In this document: positions 62,196 through 64,000 of the stretch, piece by piece
Position numbering within the stretch: the first letter of the stretch is position 1
How the letters are laid out: each line of letters begins with the position of its first letter
Assembly (NCBI GenBank): GCA_916613615.1
Contig: OU744732.1
Span: forward strand, 35,624,478-35,688,477
Reading direction: 5' to 3'
Origin: Steromphala cineraria
Taxonomy: Eukaryota > Mollusca > Gastropoda > Trochida > Trochidae
Length of the DNA stretch: 64,000 nucleotides
Translations under genes and position numbers: made by a program
Notes under the pieces: generated by a model
What the model was told of the DNA's origin: nothing
The model's database searches: none
The model's input: the letters and a program-made list of their open reading frames with translations, nothing else

Positions 62196-63458
62196 TAATG
62201 AAAAGGAAGAAAATGTCCATCTACTTTAATGTGCTCATTTCTTGTCATGTCATAAAGAAACACGTCATTTATGAAAAGAAGACTGTGTGCATTACATTAT
62301 GAAAGAAGTTATTTAAACATTAGTGTTCAGTATATTGATAATTCGAATATAATTCTTTTAAAAGAAGATTACACAAGTCTTTGATTGCCCTAAGTTGACA
62401 AAAACATTGAGAGCAATCATCAAATCTCATCAAGAAATATGCGACAGTTGCTGTCATATACATAGTAGAATATTTATTTTTACATATAAATATGTTCCCT
62501 TCACCTGTCTGTCTTTACCTGGCCTTTTCTGTGTGTTTTGCTTTGGTCGAACGCAACATGCATAAGTAGTCCAAACTGTCACTGCAGTTTCTCCGAAAGT
62601 AAACAGCTTCCGTTGGCTTCTTTCGAGTTTAATAGAAGATAGCTGTAATTGATATGTATTTTCCGTTAACAGACTAAAATTAAGTCTAATGCATTAACTA
62701 TGTAGGCTATGGGGCTTTTTAAAGATCCTGTATCATACTTCGATATTTCTTAAATTATTTTCAATGTTTTCGTTATATTTTTAGAAAAAATTAGCGACCA
62801 ACCTTAAGGAAATCGGACCAAAATTCAATAGGTAGGAGATAATTTACCAAAAAATACCGAAACGGCAGTGGACATAAGGGCGATTCAAGTGTGGCCATTT
62901 CACAACTTCCGGTTTCTAAATGTACGCTTAAACAGTCTTTGTCAAATTCAACTAGATTTTATTTATATTTTTCTCCGAATGAGGTATCGTTGCTGTCAAA
63001 GTTGATACCCATCGAATGCAATTACGGTAGTTGAGACACGGTGTAAATCCTACAGGCATTATGATTACGTTACCGAAAGCGGGTTCGTTAAATGCTTTGC
63101 CCTTTCTACGAGGGTACTGTGCTTTGAGCGTCGAAATAACTATGTTTTTGTTGATTAAACAATCTAAATATGATATCAAAATTTCGATGAAAGATTTTTC
63201 TACAAAGTGATGTATTTTTTTTTCTCAATAGCTAAATTTCATCCTGAACCGCTTGCAAGTATGAAACAGCATCTTTAACATGAGGGGAACATTATCCCTA
63301 TCTTATAAAATTTCTTGATAATATGTTTTACAGCAGCTTAACAGTCGTTTCATTACTTTTGAACTTAGTGCAACTACTATTCAATCTGAAGCTTGCTTCA
63401 TTCAATCAAACTTTCATACCAAAAGTAATTGTTTTTATGTAGATACTTAAGTACACAC

Positions 63459-63824
63459 TTAAAGGGGCAGTAGCACGTTTTTAGGGGGAATATAAAGTGT
63501 TGTCAGGAAAATGAAAATGAATGGTTCCAATTGAAAGACAATGTATTTAAACTAAATGGAGCAGTAATAATTCAAATATATATTGTAAAGTTTAGCCATG
63601 CGATTCCTTTTTCTTACTCAAAATGAATTAAAGGTGTTCACACAAAAATGGCCGCCAATGGATTTCATGTGAATCTTCAAACTTTGTCCTCTGACTATGG
63701 ATGATTGACTTGTTTAATGAGATTTTTGACACTGTCAATATAATACATTTAACATTAACTTACAATTATCAGTGAAAATTTTAAAATATAAAGTTATCAA
63801 AAAACGTGCTACTTTCCCTTTTAA
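63459..63824 (+). mobile_element. MITE M1 copy 13 (in duplicate B)
   Basis: Partner of the copy at 37,818 and the more complete of the two. The right end is altered to ACTTTCCCTT but is followed by TTAA. Confidence 0.85.
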
Positions 63825-64000
63825 GATAATACTCATAACACTACATTAATACAAGGCAAGGGTCTATGCAACAAAAACATTTTTAAAAATATTTTCTAGA
63901 TTATTTCATTAAATGCGAAACATTATCAAAAAATCGTTAATTGTATCATTATGATGACAAATATTGAGAAATCGAAACTTTGCCGAAAATGTGCCTAAAT

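Larger units (their letters stand above)
54824..64000. repeat. Segmental duplication, copy B (runs off the window)
   Basis: Second copy of 29,022-38,308, about 25.8 kb downstream. It still matches at the last base of the window, so the right limit is not seen. Confidence 0.95.

Overview
The window is nuclear DNA of an invertebrate animal. The protein genes on it have introns with GT..AG borders and consistent phases, intergenic distances are long, the DNA is AT-rich and full of repeats, and there are tRNA-derived SINEs, a Penelope-like retroelement, a non-LTR retrotransposon tail and many small palindromic DNA elements. A mind-bomb-type gene, an animal CRT-like transporter, and a microsatellite plus tandem-core repeat with a terminal hairpin point to a lophotrochozoan, most likely a mollusc (bivalve). 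That placement is inference; no mitochondrial or rRNA marker is present.

Left part (1-24,200). Two spliced genes lie on the minus strand. The first (about 303-5,817) is a mind-bomb-like E3 ligase front half with two MIB/HERC2 domains, a ZZ zinc finger and two REP units; I rebuilt 8 exons whose phases all agree (418 codons plus stop). No ankyrin repeats or RING fingers are seen before a stop near the left edge. The second (17,227-24,173) is a four-exon, 415-residue CRT-like multi-pass transporter of the drug/metabolite transporter superfamily. Between and inside them are MITEs, foldback elements, simple repeats and a 1.2 kb helentron-like repeat.

Middle part (24,200-54,800). This is repeat-dominated. 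It holds a long-TIR element, minisatellites, large ATC arrays, one intact secreted coiled-coil/beta-propeller gene (33,874-35,406, minus), a LINE 3' end with a probable target-site duplication, a broken Penelope-like element with reverse transcriptase and GIY-YIG endonuclease remnants (split by a SINE), a diverged third copy of the propeller locus reduced to a pseudogene (about 45,960-46,600), and a small propeller relic on the plus strand (52,565-52,740).

Right part (54,824-64,000). This is a near-identical, same-orientation duplicate of 29,022-38,308 and carries the second intact propeller gene (59,541-61,070, minus). The two proteins differ at only 3 positions in the first ~327 residues but at about 28 in the last ~183, together with the 3' flank. 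That pattern, a signal peptide plus coiled coil plus variable propeller, and decayed relatives nearby make this small family the most interesting system in the window. A second theme is a 13-copy MITE family with TTAA target sites and a strong excess of the octamer TGACGTCA, often next to foldback elements.
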